Source of the DNA: Ustulina deusta
Lineage: Eukaryota; Ascomycota; Sordariomycetes; Xylariales; Xylariaceae
DNA length: 64,000 bases
Reading direction: 5' to 3'
Assembly (NCBI GenBank): GCA_023159155.1
Contig: JAJNNX010000051.1
Coordinates: 248,001-312,000 of the forward strand
Below, piece after piece: positions 30,890-44,643 of this stretch (the first letter of the stretch is position 1; each line of letters begins with the position of its first letter). A program made the position numbers and the translations under genes. The notes beneath the pieces were generated by a model. The model saw nothing but the letters and a program-made list of their open reading frames with translations, was not told where the DNA came from and did not search any database.

Positions 30890-32925
30890 TTCCAAGTACA
30901 CTAGTGAATGTCAGGCTATGTAATCCTCCGGTGCAAACACAAGGAGCGCCGAGACGAGGGACATCGGAGCAACAATAGCATTCGCATCACTTGGGATATA
31001 TATTCCCTTCTTGAAGCATGATGCTGTGGGGATTTCTCCAACTACGGACAAGCAGGCTCCGGTGTATTCTACCTAGGAATTTGGACAACATTTAGCCGTA
31101 GCCAGCGTCTAGTATGGATTGGATATCAACTCTCTCTCTATATATATCTTTAATTGACTTGTTCAAATCGACAAGTCTAGAGCGAATAGAGAATAACATA
31201 GCCATTAGACAGACTTACCTACTTACCCCTACAAAAGGACTCTGCTTGATAACATGTTTCATAGTTTGCTTAGACAACAAGATGGCTGGCTCAGGTAGCC
31301 ACTTATAATGTAACGTTTATGGCGTTTGCTTGTGGTAAGTTTTGCTGCCCTGACGTTTCCATCTCCATTTTCCCGATCATGGTGCGAAACAAGAGACGGG
31401 TCGGGTCGTCCGCACGGGACAACGGGAGAGGATGCAGTCTCAGGTAGGACAGGTCAGCCACGAACTTCCTCCCCGCTGCAAGTACGGCTGTATCATGGGT
31501 GTATGTATACATTTATAAGATACTAGTGGTTGTTGTCCCATCTCCAATACCTGTGCGGTTTCTTTTGCGTCGCGCTTTTCCATGTAGAGACATGCACACC
31601 AGTCTGAGATGCTATTGCGCGAGAGGACGGCTGACTGCCGCGTGTCAGGACCCAAGGCAGCTTAGGAAGCCAAAGTGGCTGACCATATACGCATCCTTTG
31701 GGCGCCCTTTGGGAAGATGCAATGGAGCGGCGTGGTGAGGGCAGATGATGCCATTGGCCCGGGACTCGAACGGCGGTGAGCTGGAATCCATATGTAACCA
31801 GCCAATATCAAGCAGTATACCTATGCAGTACTGTCTGGTTAGGTAGGCAGTCAATTATATGAATTCATTGGTACCAGGAAGTGGTAGATCGATAGAACAG
31901 TGAGGCATAGATAGTCGTTATATGGGGGGCGTCTATAAGATACCTGGTTTGAAACAAGACCCGACGCTTGAGGTTTGAAGATCGCAAAATATAACATGGT
32001 GAGATTCCGATCTTGTGTGATTGGACGCTTCCTCGCGCCAAAAGATACCTAACCTAAATAAGTATTTAGGTAGAGCAATGCTAACGCTAGTCTATAGGTA
32101 CCTACAAGCTATCGATACTCAATAGCGGGGTTGTACCTTGGAGACATTGTGTACTCCGTCAGCGGCTTCGTGGATTGTTGGGTGACACGACTTACATTAG
32201 AACAAACTTCCACGAAATGAATTCGCCTGCAAGCAGGTATCTACATATAACATTCGACTTCCACATTCTTTTTTTCTTCCGAATTTACAAGTTCATTTCA
32301 TAGATACATTTGCGAAGAAAAGTTAACAACAAAGACATAAAAAACCACAAAAGACTTAAACCTTCCTTTAATCCTAGTCCAAGGAGCTACCTAGGTACCT
32401 AATCTACTAGGTGCCGTAGGTACCATAGAAGTTACCCCACCTTCCCCTGACGGTTACCCCTCCAAGCTCAGGTACCTATTCGCCCTAGATGTACCCAAGA
32501 CTACCTGCCTAACCTACCTCTGCCCACCTAAGGTAAGTAAAGGTAGGTACCTACTCAATTGACTTTTTTTCCCCCGTGACTGACTCATTTCTCGACTTAC
32601 ATACCCAAGAGAGCAACACATGATACGATCCATGTTGCTTACTTTTCCTTACTTCTATCTAACTTGTTTTCATCTTACAGTTCCTCGCGAGATACCCATT
32701 TCCCTTCCCGCAACCCGTCGTTTCCTGTCTGCTGGCACAATCAGCTCAAAGTCCAACGCACATCCCACGTCGTTCTAGTTCAGCAACCCGAGCTTGCACC
32801 AGACGCCCAGTCTCGCTACCAAGTCTAGCATCATCAGCTCTATTGCTGCAGCCCTCGAGCCGCGGAGAGGACCAGTCATTTTCAATCCTGCGTCGTTCCA
32901 TTGGGACCCAACCGTCCGCACCAAC
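30890..32925. other. Long intergenic region, promoter side of two divergent genes
   Basis: No gene is supported in about 2 kb. From 32370 to 32560 the sequence is dense in TAGGTACCTA, ACCTAGGT and CCTACCTA words, and from 32570 it becomes pyrimidine-rich, which fits promoter and 5' leader of the DAHP synthase gene. A weaker block of the same words lies near 32050-32110. Confidence 0.6.
32370..32560. promoter_or_regulatory. Cluster of TAGGTACCTA/CCTACCT words upstream of DAHP synthase
   Basis: At least eight overlapping occurrences of AGGTACCTA, ACCTAGGT, CTACCTAGG or GGTAGGTACC lie within 190 bp, ending about 370 bp before the start codon. The words are palindromic and recur in other gene-free stretches of the window (11.87, 35.65-35.85, 45.6, 46.74 and 47.1-47.65 kb). 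They could be regulatory or a genome-wide word bias; sequence alone does not decide. Confidence 0.4.
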
Positions 32926-34388
<1,463 letters not shown>

Positions 34389-34871
34389 AATGTCAAGGAT
34401 GTCGTGTAAGAAATATAGAAGGGCGAGGAAGGTAACCATGGCATGTTATCATGCAAAAGGGCTGGTAGAAGCTTGACTGTGTTTGGAGTATCAAAAGCGG
34501 GATATGCGCGGATGGATATTACGAGCGGTCACTATAAAATTTCCATGTGTATCAATGAAAAAAGAGCATACAAAATAAGATGCTGCCACATCGACGCGAA
34601 CGGGGGGATACCTTCTTTATCATAACAACGTAACTATGCACAGAGTATATAATACATAGGTCTTCTTACAATCCTCTACATCTTCTAAGCGTTGTTATGC
34701 TAGTGATGATGGCTATATTTCCACCATCCAAGCGTTTCAAAAAAGGGTAACTTGAGACTCCCAACGCCAGGCGACACGGTTGAAAGACGATTTCTATTAC
34801 CCCCCAACAGAGCCAAAAATATCATCCAACGAGTCAAGCAATATCAGCAACCATAGTCCTCGTTCCGGGCT
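34389..34871. other. Convergent 3' flanks, no gene
   Basis: About 480 bp lie between the DAHP synthase stop and the stop of the minus-strand small membrane protein. They should be the two 3' UTRs. No RNA gene or repeat is evident. Confidence 0.6.
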
Positions 34872-35530
34872 TCAACCCCTCGAGCCAGGAATGGGGATAT
34901 AGGGCCGTCTATCGGTCTGGGAATCCGACCTCGCAGCGCCGGCGGCGGCCCTCTTCTTCCTGGCGTCGCGCAGCTCGTGGACGCGCCTGGCGCCAGCCCA
35001 GCCGAGCAGGCCGGCGGTGCCGAGGATGAAGCCCCACACGATGATCTGGTCCTTGCGGCTGTCGCGCTGGATGCAGGTGGACAGCACGTCGGTGTCTTTG
35101 GCGGCGGCGTCCTTGCAGATGGGCAGGTCCTGCGACAGGCAGTAGGCGTGCGTGCACTGGGCGCACGAGGATTGCGGGCCGAGCCGGATCAGCGTGCTGT
35201 TCTTGAAACAGGTGCATTTGCAGAAGATGGGGGCCGCTGTCGCACGTGTGGTTTTGGTTGTTAGCTTCGTGCGGTTTCGGTTCGGAGGAGCGAAAATGAA
35301 GACGTGGTCGTAGATGGATGGGGCTGGGAGGGGGCGAACGTGGGAGAATAGAAATGCCAATGCATTGATTGGACTTGGGTCGAGTTGTTGCGATCGCGCT
35401 GGGATGGCGCGGCGCGGGTAGGTCCCGGCTTGACTTGACTTGACTTGACTTGGTTTGACTTACATGTTGCTGCCGTCAGCGAGACGAGGGCGCCGAAGAT
35501 TAGGAGCAGGAGGAAGTGGAAACGGAACAT
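34872..35530 (-). CDS. Small Cys-rich membrane protein, conserved in fungi
   Basis: Minus-strand exons 35530-35464 and 35236-34872, with a 227-bp intron, give about 143 residues. A signal peptide (MFRFHFLLLLIFGALVSLTA) leads into a mature domain with eight closely spaced cysteines (IFCKCTCFKN, SSCAQCTHAYCLSQ, LPICKDAA, STCIQRDSRKD), then one membrane segment (IIVWGFILGTAGLLGWAG) and a basic tail of about 35 residues. The topology is therefore Cys-rich domain in the lumen or outside and short cytosolic tail. I recall similar uncharacterised proteins in many filamentous ascomycetes but can give no function. The intron carries a small ACTTG tandem repeat near 35429-35452. Confidence 0.8.
35429..35453. 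repeat. (ACTTG)n microsatellite inside an intron
   Basis: Five near-perfect units of CTTGA/ACTTG lie a few bases inside the donor end of the intron of the small membrane protein gene. Length variation here would not affect the coding sequence. Confidence 0.85.
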
Positions 35531-36051
35531 GGTGGACTCATGGAGTTGACGTCGTGGCGCGGGGATGTCGGTGTGGAGAGGCCTTCTGGATAGACGAGAG
35601 TCTGGAAACTCTAGATAATTGTTGGCTGTAAGTGTAGGAGGTAGGTAATGGATAGATACTTAGGTAGATGCGGTAGATGCTCTCAGCACCTCTAGATATG
35701 TACCTACCTAGGTACTGGTTGGCGACGGCGCATTATGCTGGGCAGTGGAAGGTGATGCCTGCTTTCGAGATGCCAAGTCTTTGACAGGGTGCAACGGTAC
35801 GTACCTAAAGTAACCTAACCTGCTACCTACATCATAGAGGTACCTACAGCTAGGTATTATTTCTTGGCACTGATGATGCGGGAGGAATTGTGGCTAAAGG
35901 TCGAGGCTCAAGCCACATCCGAGCCGCCCCTGGACAGTGGCACCGAACCGGTTCCAATGTCCGTCTATCAAAAAAAGTGCGGCGTCTTCGTCCTCAACCT
36001 CTCTGTTCCTCGCCAGCAATTCCCACCCAACCACACACCAATTGCCCAGCA
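35531..36051. other. Divergent promoter region
   Basis: About 520 bp lie between the start codons of two divergent genes. They contain several TACCTAGGTA, GTACGTACCTA and AACCTGCTACCTAC words (35650-35850), again the palindromic family seen in other intergenic stretches. No gene is seen. Confidence 0.6.
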
Positions 36052-37432
36052 ATGCGACGGATACCGAGACTAAGGAGGCCATCTGGCCTCGCCTCCTCCA
36101 CGACCAACAGCATATCGAGGCCTACGACCGGTCCTTCGAATATCGCCCCCCATCCGCAACGGCCCGCTCCCTTGTCGTCCTCCTGCTCCTCGTCATCGCA
36201 GCCCACCACCCCGGCCTGGACCCCCCGCACGACGCCGGCTTCATTCCCTCCGAGTCTCAACCGCTTCTTCTCCTCCTCCTCCGACCGGCGACGGGGCACG
36301 CCCACAAAATCCGTACAAGAGGATCCGGCACAGGACCCGGGGACAGCCCTGCAGCCCAAAACCTTCGTCGCTGATGAGATCATCAACGCCGAGACAGTGG
36401 ACAACTATCATGAATGGGCAGACCAGGCGGACGTCTCCCAGGGCCCATATACCGCCCCCCCGCTGCGCATCGCGGCCGCCCGCAGCGACGAGGTCGCCGA
36501 CCCTACCTACGTCCCCGTGTCGTCCGCCGCCGGCCTCAAGACCGTCGGCGGCCTCGCTGACTGGTGGCAACGTCGCGAGAACTGGGCTGCCGGCGGCGAT
36601 TTCGTCGGCTTCAGGCCCCGCCAGAAGGTCGTCGAGCCGCATCTTATCGAAGCTGCCGTCCGTCGGGCTGTCATCGAAGCGCTCGCTCTCCGCGAAGTCG
36701 GCCGCGACGATGATCTGGTTGGCGTCTGGCCTACCACCGTCTCCAACGCCGATCTCCAGGGCCTCTTGGCGTGGGACGTGAAGAGCACCACCGATGGCGC
36801 CGGGGTGCTCGGTGGTGATGCTGCCGCTGTTGCGGAACACCTCCGCTGGAAGGATGAGGAGAATGCCGCCGGCGACGATCTCCCTCCCTCTGACCCTCTG
36901 ACGGCCGAGGAGGCTGCCGCCCTCAGCCAGACGTGGGATCCGAGTTGGAAGGCTATCTCGTTAACTGACCCGCGGATTCGCTTCGCCGTAGGTTCTTTTC
37001 TTTTTTATCCTTAGTCTCCAATTTCCCTCTTCCGACATGACATATTTTTGAAGTCCTCCAACGAATGTCCCCTAGCTAACGATATATAATTTAATTAATC
37101 AGGTTACGAAACGTGTTTTCCAACTCACTGGGCAACTCGTCCTCGACCACCAACTCCCGAACATGACTACTGTCCAGACCTTCCTGCACATGCTGAAGAA
37201 ACCCCCCAAACCCGCCACATTGGCCGAGGAGCTCGAAAAGCGCCACCCTGATCTCCTCGATATGCCTAACGTCACGTTCGCGCCGAAACGTGTCACCCGC
37301 GGCGACAAGGAGATTGCTCTCGGTCGCTTTAAGCTCATGCAGGAGGAGTTCAAGAAGCGCGAACTACCCGGCTACGGCCACGGGTACGCGAGGAAGGGCA
37401 AGGAGATCTCGCGCCTCAGGGGCGGCACATGA
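36052..37432 (+). CDS. Mitochondrial large ribosomal subunit protein mL50
   Basis: Exons 36052-36987 and 37103-37432, with a 115-bp GTAGGT...CAG intron, give about 421 residues. The N-terminal 80 residues are rich in Arg, Ser and Pro and poor in acidic residues, as expected of a mitochondrial presequence. The C-terminal region, from WDPSWKAISLTDPRIRFA across the splice to VTKRVFQLTGQLVLDHQLPN, matches the fungal Ribosomal_L50 (mL50) family in my recollection. The ATG at 36052 is chosen because it opens directly into the basic presequence (MRRIPRLRRPSG). The product would be a structural protein of the 54S mitoribosome. No cluster relation to the neighbours is apparent. Confidence 0.8.
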
Positions 37433-37824
37433 GCATATGTTGCTGTGGGGCGAGATTATGTACAACGATGGTCTTTTTGGTCCTCGTGTCCTGCGCTTAG
37501 AGGGCTGACCTTATCTGTATATCGTAAATTCATCCGGATGATAACTAACTAAATCCCAATTGGTAGCTAGACCGCTTGGGAAAACATCCGGCGCTTATGT
37601 AGACATATCTGGCATCTCGTGAGATGCTTTTGTACTATATACTCAATGCTATGGATCATGCATACATGCACGCATACATATATACATACATCAAGCTAAT
37701 CAATCGACTCAGAAAAAAAAGCGAAAAAAAAAAAGTGTGAAATGAACAACCTCGTCAGTTCGAACAGGCACCTTAAAAGTTGCAAAAAAAGAATCGCAGG
37801 GCTTAAGGCGTACTCAACATCCCT

Positions 37825-37916
37825 GGACCGGAAAACCCTTGAATGCCTATGGCCCTGCCTCTGACACAAGGGTTTATCCTGCCGACTACTTTACCACTGA
37901 GCCACCAACGTGGTCC
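37825..37916 (-). other. tRNA-like remnant with perfect A box
   Basis: Read on the minus strand, GGACC at one end pairs with GGTCC 92 nt away, and TGGCTCAGTGG (37904-37894) is a perfect Pol III A box. GGATAAACCCTTG and CAAGGGTTTTCC form a second hairpin. The B box and T-arm are not canonical and the last two acceptor pairs fail, so a working tRNA is unlikely. It is a decayed tRNA or SINE head. Confidence 0.4.
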
Positions 37917-37988
37917 GTATGATAGTGGGAACGTCTGTTGAAGGTAGGCGCACATATCGAGGCCTATAACCTTCTGAAGCTATCCCCC

Positions 37989-38028
37989 CCATCCCCATCC
38001 CCATTTCCATTTCCATTTCCATTTCCAG
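37989..38028. repeat. (CCATTT)n / (CCATCC)n microsatellite
   Basis: Two to three CCCCAT units grade into four TTTCCA units, a compound hexanucleotide tract in non-coding DNA. Confidence 0.85.
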
Positions 38029-38691
38029 GGGTCAGAATGAATACCTACCTTACGCACCCCTTTCCCTCCGCTCGTCTTACTTACTTACTTACTACTCTCT
38101 ACTCTACATCAGGAGAGTGAGGTGAGTGCCTACACGAATACGCTTGCTCGTCTTGGCTAGCTTCTTCATACGTGACGACGATTCGGCGGGGATTGTTATA
38201 ACCCTGCAAGATTTATTGTCACTAGGTATTTCATTCAGTTATCTGTTTTGTTTTCTCGAGAATGAACTTGGGACGCGATGCGTGCTGTCCAAGCAGACAG
38301 ATAGATATATGTGTATATTCGATGTCCGTGAGGACGCCTGCTTGCTGTGTCTATCTAGAATCTAAATCGGTATCAGGTAATCTAGAGTATGGGGTAGATG
38401 GACACTTCCTTTCGGCTCGGCCTCTATTCACTCGGCCCCCCTTTGTTACGGGGCTCCATCTAAATCCCAGTCGGGCCGTTCGTTCGTTCCTTAGATATTT
38501 CATGCATGGTATGGGAGTTGCGTGGGGCTTGGCTTTTATCCCCCCATCAAACCAGAACTGATTGATCGCAGTGAGTGGTTCGAGAAGAGGACAGGTTTCG
38601 TGAGGAACCCCGACACGAGTTTCTCCAAAACTAAGGTATATCCAAGCCTCTCCTTCCTAGTTTTTTTTTTCATTCTTGGCAGTCATTTTCC

Positions 38692-40205
38692 TCACTCGGT
38701 CACGTTCACATCTTCGACATGTCCGAGCCGCCGCTGCGAATCAATGTCTCGGCGGGCCCGGCGATCCTGGGCGTCGCCGGCCTGCACCCGGCGCCGCGCG
38801 TCGACGTACATCATGAACTCCTGGTAAGTGTGTGGCAGCACGCGGACGTCTTTGGGCACGGAGAAGGTGTAGTTGAACTGGCCGGTGGGCTTGGCGTGGC
38901 CGTGCCCGACGTCGCGCACCTTGCTGTCGACGCGCACGTGGATGCGTGTCAGCGGGGCCGCGGGATCGCGCTGCGAGGGCTCGTTGCCGTCCTCTTCCAG
39001 GAGAGGCGGGTCCGTGTACACGATGGTGGCCGTTAGGTAGAGCACGCTGCCGACGGGCACGGGGTTGCGGAAGGTGCACGGGTCCGCCGAGATGAAGGTC
39101 GGCCGCGCGTGCGCGAAGGACGCGGCGCAGCAGAAGGCTAGCTCGAACGTCTGCTTGAGATGGAACCCGCCGAAGATCATGGTCTGGTGCCGGTTGCGGT
39201 ATTGCGGCTGCATGATGCTCGCGGTCGACAGCGCCGTCTTGGACATGGCGACCACGTTGCTCGGCTGCCGCAGCGTGTTCGTCGGGTCGTGGTACGCGAC
39301 CTGCCGTAGCCAGATCTTGTGGATCAGCGCCGACTCGGGGTCGTTGGGCTCCGTCTCGAGGAGCGACGTCTTCAGCGCCTCCTTCTTCGCGACCGCCTTT
39401 GCCTCGCCGGCGCGGAATATCTTCTCCTCCTCGGGCGTCTCGTAGAGGAGGCGCGGGATGTTCGTCGGGCGCTTGGTCTCCGGGTCGAGGGCTACCATGG
39501 TGAAGGTGCACGTCAGCAGGACGTCTTCGGGCTTGCTCGGCTCGCCCTCCTCGCGCGCGCGCGCGACCTTGCAGGTGACCTCGACGCTGCTCCGGCCCGA
39601 GGCGTACGTGACCTGTCCGCTGTATTCGAGGTCGCATATCTCGGTGAGCGGGTGGGCTATCGTGATGCGGTCCAGCGCGGCGGTGACGGTGGTGACGCCC
39701 GGGCCGGTGTGCTTGTAGACGACGACGCCTGACAGGGCGTCCAAGTCCATGATGATGGAGCCTAGCCTAGACGAAGTCGCGTGTCAGTCCGCTGCATGAC
39801 GAAATGTCGCGCGAGATGGTCCCGGCTGTACCGTATGTGTCCGGACGAGTTGATGTAGGTGTCGCTGAGCGAGGGATCGCGTCCGAGCGGCAGCACGACT
39901 CGGTGGTAGCTATCGCTCATCTTCTTGGGGCTCATGTCTCGCTCTTTTGGCATCTGGCGGCTCGAGCTTATGATCTTGCCTTCCTGCTGCTGCTTGAACG
40001 CCTCGATCCACGGCATCCGGGGGCGTTCGTCGGTCAAGCCGCTGAATACACCGTCGGTCTGGCGCCCGGACGTGCAGTGGAAGTTGCGCGTGGCCAGGCG
40101 ACATGGTAGAATGCGAAGGTGGGCTGGGGGCAAGGAGACGAAGGGTGAGGAGAGCAGCCGGCGCGCGGGTGCGCTCCTGGAAGCCATGGCTGCTGCCGTC
40201 ATCAT
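38692..40205 (-). CDS. Acyl-CoA thioesterase, ACOT9-like, mitochondrial
   Basis: Minus-strand exons 40205-39832 and 39766-38692, with a 65-bp intron GTACAG...TAG, give about 482 residues. The first 40 residues are basic and Ser/Ala/Pro-rich (SRSAPARRLLSSPF), a likely mitochondrial presequence. Two hot-dog domains follow. The first contains YINSSGHIRLGSIIMDLDALSG, assembled across the splice, and the second HQTMIFGGFHLKQTFELAFCC and ISADPCTFRNPVPVGS. Two tandem hot-dog folds with this spacing define the ACOT9/10-like thioesterases, which hydrolyse acyl-CoA to free acid and CoA in mitochondria. An alternative start at 40187 is possible. The last 35 residues, after QEFMMYVDARRR, are highly charged and less conserved. 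GC content is high. Confidence 0.9.
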
Positions 40206-41767
40206 CTACAAGTTCGTGTAAGTAGTCTTGGTTGCTCGCTCTTCGTTGTTTTTTTGTTCGACTTGAGGGGAGATGGGAGACCAGAAGAGACGATAACGAG
40301 CGTTATCTCGTGTCAATAGCCAACCCCGAGCCCGTCTTTCGTCTTTCGTCGCTGCACGAATCCAGTCTGGGTAGCGCCGGTGTCAACCAGCCAGCTGAGG
40401 CGCCGAGATCCCGCGAAAGCCCGACGCCAGTGGTAATTCAGAGTTGGTGACGACTGGTCGTGGCTGATGTGGGGAGCCTCAACACGTGCGTTATGCATCA
40501 ACGGGGCTAATGACGTGTGCCAAGCCGGATTAGACGCAATGCAACTCTTCGTACAGGACTTGCATTCTTCGAGTCCGAACTAAATACACCAACATCATCT
40601 TCTCCTCATATTATCCCAACCACCTACCTAACCTAGTATCCAGGTGCCTCGCATTGGCTCGTGTCACTATAGGGGAGAAATACCTCGTCTGAACTCTAGT
40701 GTTGAACTAAGCTAAGATCTCTTTCATGGTACCCCTACCAAATCGGTGACAAGGAATATCTCATCGGATCTCGGGTCCACCCCTGGTGAGACCCTCAACA
40801 ACATCTCAGCAATGGTCGGACATCTTCCTATCATTGGTAAGCCAGAGCGTTGTAGCTATTTAGAGTATTAGACAGCCACCTATGGACATCGCGAGGATCC
40901 TCGACCATATGTCACCCAGAATGTCCCATATCTTCAGCCATCCTCGTGTCTTTCTGAACACTGTTCTCTGATGCTCGGCTCTCTTCGACATGATCGTGGA
41001 CCGACAGACTGCTTGTTCAGTTCCAAACACTTCTTGCAAAGGAGGACCACATCGGGAGGGCTTTTATCATCATGTCACGGGCTATTATTGTGACCAAAAT
41101 GAATACAATTCCAGATGGCTTCCAATTCTCAATATCTAGCACAACCCCGTGCTAGACCCATCTCGAAGATGGCCGTACCTTAAATCCTACGAGAGAACCG
41201 ACCATGACCTGATTAAGCACTATACCATTTCTCATCCTTCCTTTTTCTCTCCCTTTTTTTTTTTTTTTTTTTTTTTTTTGGATTTCAGAGCGTTTCTTCG
41301 TCATGCAAGCCGCATGCCGTCTATCTACTTATATCCCAGAGCAGAAGATGCTATCTATAACGTCACACATTCACCCGAGGGGAATCCATCGTCAAGCATC
41401 ATTTTCATAAGACTTGTCTTCATTATTATCATTCTGATTACCATTACTGTTGCCTCGCCTTGTTGAGATCGTGAATCGTCCGAAGCACCGAAACCAGCCA
41501 CCTCATAACACCAACCCAAACCTTACCTACGCCGCCTCTCCTTACCAAATGCAATGGTAAAATTAAAAATCCTCGAGGCAGTCGCAAAACTCGTTTCATA
41601 ATTGTGCCCGTCGTTTACATCGTATTCTTATTCCTATGTCCACCCTCTTACTCATAGTACACTAGTCTCCATGCGTTTCATTATCTTCTCTTGGGCTGCG
41701 GCCGTCAGTCCCGTCGACGTTGATAAGGCTTTCGTGCGCTGGATTAGAGTGGTTCAATGGTGGCGGT
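40206..41767. other. Intergenic region with a long T tract
   Basis: No gene is supported in 1.5 kb. A run of 26 T at 41254-41279 is the main feature. The left part is the promoter of the minus-strand thioesterase and the right part the 3' flank of the MYND gene. Confidence 0.6.
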
Positions 41768-43160
41768 TTAGAACTCGTCTAGTTCCTCGCTATCTTTCCA
41801 CTTAGCCCAGAACTCCTTGAAGCCTTGGACTGTGGGCCGGACCGTCGCGTGACTGGCAGGCTGTTGTCCAGAGCGCTGCGTTACGATCCCGTTCTTCAGA
41901 TTATTCTCGTTGGCTTCACCAATGGCCCTGGATATATGCTGAAAGTACGTGTTGATGGCTCGGACCTGTGCGGGTTTAATGGTACTTCCGAAATGGTCGA
42001 AGACGACGACTGTCCCGGCGTTGCGGACAGGGTGCAAGCGGCAACGACCGCCTCGCTCGTCTATTCTGTGCACCATGTGTTTTGCTGATAGGTTTAGCAG
42101 GCCCTCGCTTTCAATATCACCCTCGAACCATTCGTAGCCCCTGACATGTTGACGGTATGACCACCTCAGTCCCAACTTGGTCAGGCCGATGCATAGGTCT
42201 TCCGTGACCAAGGAATTCTTCGCTTGGTCGCGTCGCAATACGACTTTCTCAACTCGAGAATGCACGCCAAACCGCCCGAATCGCCTCAGGGCACCGTCAC
42301 AGTGAACTGCCGAGGATAATTAGCCGGGGGTGGTCTACCTTTATGTCGCAATCAAGGGCGGCAAACCCAGTCTAGCACTGGGTTGACTTGAAACACACAT
42401 GGTTGAACGGCGAAAAACACTCACTGATCACACCCGGCACAACGGGAAATGTGTACCGCTCCGGGTTCATCACACACAAGTTGAGGGGATGATGCTGGTA
42501 CAGATCGACACTATGGCGAAAGTCGCGGAAGTTGACATCATCCAGCGTGATTCCACGAGTTCCGACCTCGTTTGGTCGTCGGCCGACAATGATTTGATTG
42601 CCGAACCAGCTCTTCATCTGGCCAGGCTTTCCGAGGGTTAGGATGCTCATGTTCATGGGAACCTTAGGCAGAGGTTGCTCATGAATACCGATCATGACAA
42701 GTCCATGCCCTGCCGTGCCATGGCCTGCTTCTTCCAGAAGAACATTCATGTCGGCGATCATATTCGCGTGCCGCGCGTATGGCGCAAGCCAGCAGTCGAT
42801 GATGGGAAAGAGGTAGTTGCTTTCGGAAAATTGCTCGATCCAGATAAATCGCGGCTTCGTCTCGTCCGCTGGGAAAAGGATTGCGCGGACATGGTCTTGG
42901 GAAGGGCGCGTGGTCTGAGATAGGTTGCTGCAGAGCAACCGATGGATCGGCCAGTCCTGGGCTTGACACTCCTGAGAGCAATAACGCGCGCACTCACAAC
43001 CATTGCAAGTGTACGTGCCATTTTTCTCGCAATAGGTGCATCGTCGGCGGATATTCTCGTCAGTTGGCGGACATGTCTTCGCCATCTTCTGTACTACTTC
43101 GAATGTTTTGATTAGTGCCGCCGTCATATTGGCGGCAGATGGTCGGAAGTTCTCCTCCAT
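41768..43160 (-). CDS. MYND-type zinc finger protein
   Basis: Minus-strand exons 43160-42425 and 42306-41768, with a 118-bp GTGAGT...CAG intron, give about 424 residues. The start ATG at 43160 opens MEENFRPSAANMTAALIK. A MYND finger at roughly residues 40-77 shows all eight ligands: CTYC, CNGC, CARYCSQEC, H and C in HRLLC. The rest resembles a group of fungal MYND proteins that carry the finger near the N-terminus followed by a long region without known catalytic motif (IDCWLAPYARHANMIADMN, GRRPNEVGTRGITLDDV). No SET domain motifs are visible. MYND fingers mediate protein-protein contacts, often in transcriptional complexes; the specific role is unknown. Confidence 0.85.
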
Positions 43161-43699
43161 CTCGACCCTTGGTGCTGAGCTTGCGACGGATGAAAAACAA
43201 GAATTGGCCTTGACCTGGCGCGGATGGGTAGTGGTTATGCGTATTGCTTCGACCGAGAGGATGGTACACAAGGGAGGTGAAGTGTAACTCGATTGGTCTT
43301 GTGATGTCGCCGAATTTGGTCGAAGACGGGAGAGGAGAGTGAATTGGGTAATGACTAGCACCGGCCCTGTATTGGAGTGGTAGGAAATACCGCGAAAATC
43401 CAGTATTCTTTTATATATAGATGGATGTCAGCTACACTGCTGTCTGTGTCGCCATTGTGGAGGAAAGAAGCGATGGTGGTAAATAGTTCGATTTCTTTTT
43501 CTGGAAAAAGAACCCTTCCATTCAGACGCATCCTGCGAGGGAATCTACATTGTTGATTTTGTGCGAAGCCCACGATGAATCCGTGTTTGTTTGTTTTTGT
43601 ACACGAGTGTTGCGTGGGCGCGTGGGTAATAGACACGACATCAATGCCATATGGACATTGGTCCTCTATTGACACCCATACTTGAGCTCAGCAGGCCAA

Positions 43700-43960
43700 A
43701 CAACCATTTTTTAATGACATCACTAAACAAAATTGAGTATTAAATGTTATCTATTATATATTAGCCTCTGCCTATTCATTAAGCCAAGTGTGCAACAGTA
43801 GCTATAAGTAGTTATATATAAACTACTTTAACGTTTTATACTAGAATATTAGGCATAAAATCAAGTGCGAATTATAAGCTCTTAAAAGCTTCCAGTATTA
43901 TTACTACTTTTGCTACTTTAAAAAAGCTACTCTTCTCGTACCTACAATTACATATTAGTC
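43700..43960. repeat. Small AT-rich patch
   Basis: The composition falls visibly compared with both flanks, with many TTATATA and TTAAA words and few CpG or CpA steps. It has no coding potential. It is probably another RIP-eroded insertion. Confidence 0.5.
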
Positions 43961-44368
43961 CCTATTCTTAGCTGCTTTTGACTTTCGTGAACGATAGCAC
44001 CCCGCGAACAAGAATGCTATTCCATTTCCGAGGATATTCCTCAGAGGTCCTTCCGCTTGGGCGAACACGATAAAAGCAATGAGTCAACAAGTCCAAAAAA
44101 GCCGGCGATAGGACTAAGCAGTAAATCATAGCTACCTTTTTGAACCAACTTTTGTCACGTTCAACATATTTATTACACGTACTTGGGCATTAGTGCTTGT
44201 TACTAATCCCCAGCCAGTCCTCGAACACTCACCGAATTGGAATAAGAAGATATCTATTGCCTAGACTAAAAACCCCGAGACAGATCTCGGCCGTGGCAAT
44301 CCTCCTATCTGTCAATATCAAAACGACGGCAGGTGATTGAACGATTCCTCGGGCAAAGAATAAAGTGA

Positions 44369-44538
44369 CTGCTGAATGGACAATGTGAGTAGGCTCAGGT
44401 ATACGGGGTACTCACTCACCTCGCCCTTATACTATGAGATAGGCTACTCCTACACTGCCTAGCATACATAAACGCGTGAAAATTCAATTGGGGAACTAGA
44501 TACCCATAGCAGAATATAATTCAATTCAACGCAATGAC
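44369..44538 (+). repeat. Dispersed repeat, copy 1 (partner 60224-60350)
   Basis: Three blocks in the same order match the copy near 60.2 kb: GGACAATGTGAGTAGGCTCA versus GGACAATGTGAGTGGGCTCA, CCTACACTGCCTAG versus CCTACACTTCCTAG, and CAATTCAACGCAATGA versus GAATTTAACGCAATAA, separated by unequal spacers. It is probably the eroded end of a mobile element family. Confidence 0.7.
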
Positions 44539-44615
44539 TAAGCAAAACGTCTGTTTGTGATGATTGCTGCTCCACCATCTTCTGTACTTTTTGGTGTTGA
44601 TGTATTTTCAACTGT

Positions 44616-44643
44616 ACAACAACAACAACAACAACAACAACAA
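44616..44643. repeat. (CAA)n microsatellite
   Basis: Nine CAA units in a row lie in non-coding DNA. They could be read as poly-Gln in one frame, but no gene surrounds them. Confidence 0.9.

Larger units (their letters stand above)
37433..38691. other. Intergenic region with microsatellites and a tRNA-like remnant
   Basis: No protein gene is supported. Present are a tRNA-like structure at 37825-37916 (minus strand), a (CCATTT)n microsatellite at 37989-38028 and a (TTAC)n run at about 38080-38095, each noted separately or here. The stretch should hold the 3' UTRs of mL50 and of the convergent thioesterase gene. Confidence 0.6.

Noticed and set aside
35429..35453. CRISPR-like short tandem repeat
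   Set aside because: It is a simple pentanucleotide microsatellite inside an intron, without unique spacers.
39319..39732. 137-codon plus-strand open frame over the thioesterase
   Set aside because: It is the antisense shadow of a GC-rich exon; the minus strand carries hot-dog domain motifs.
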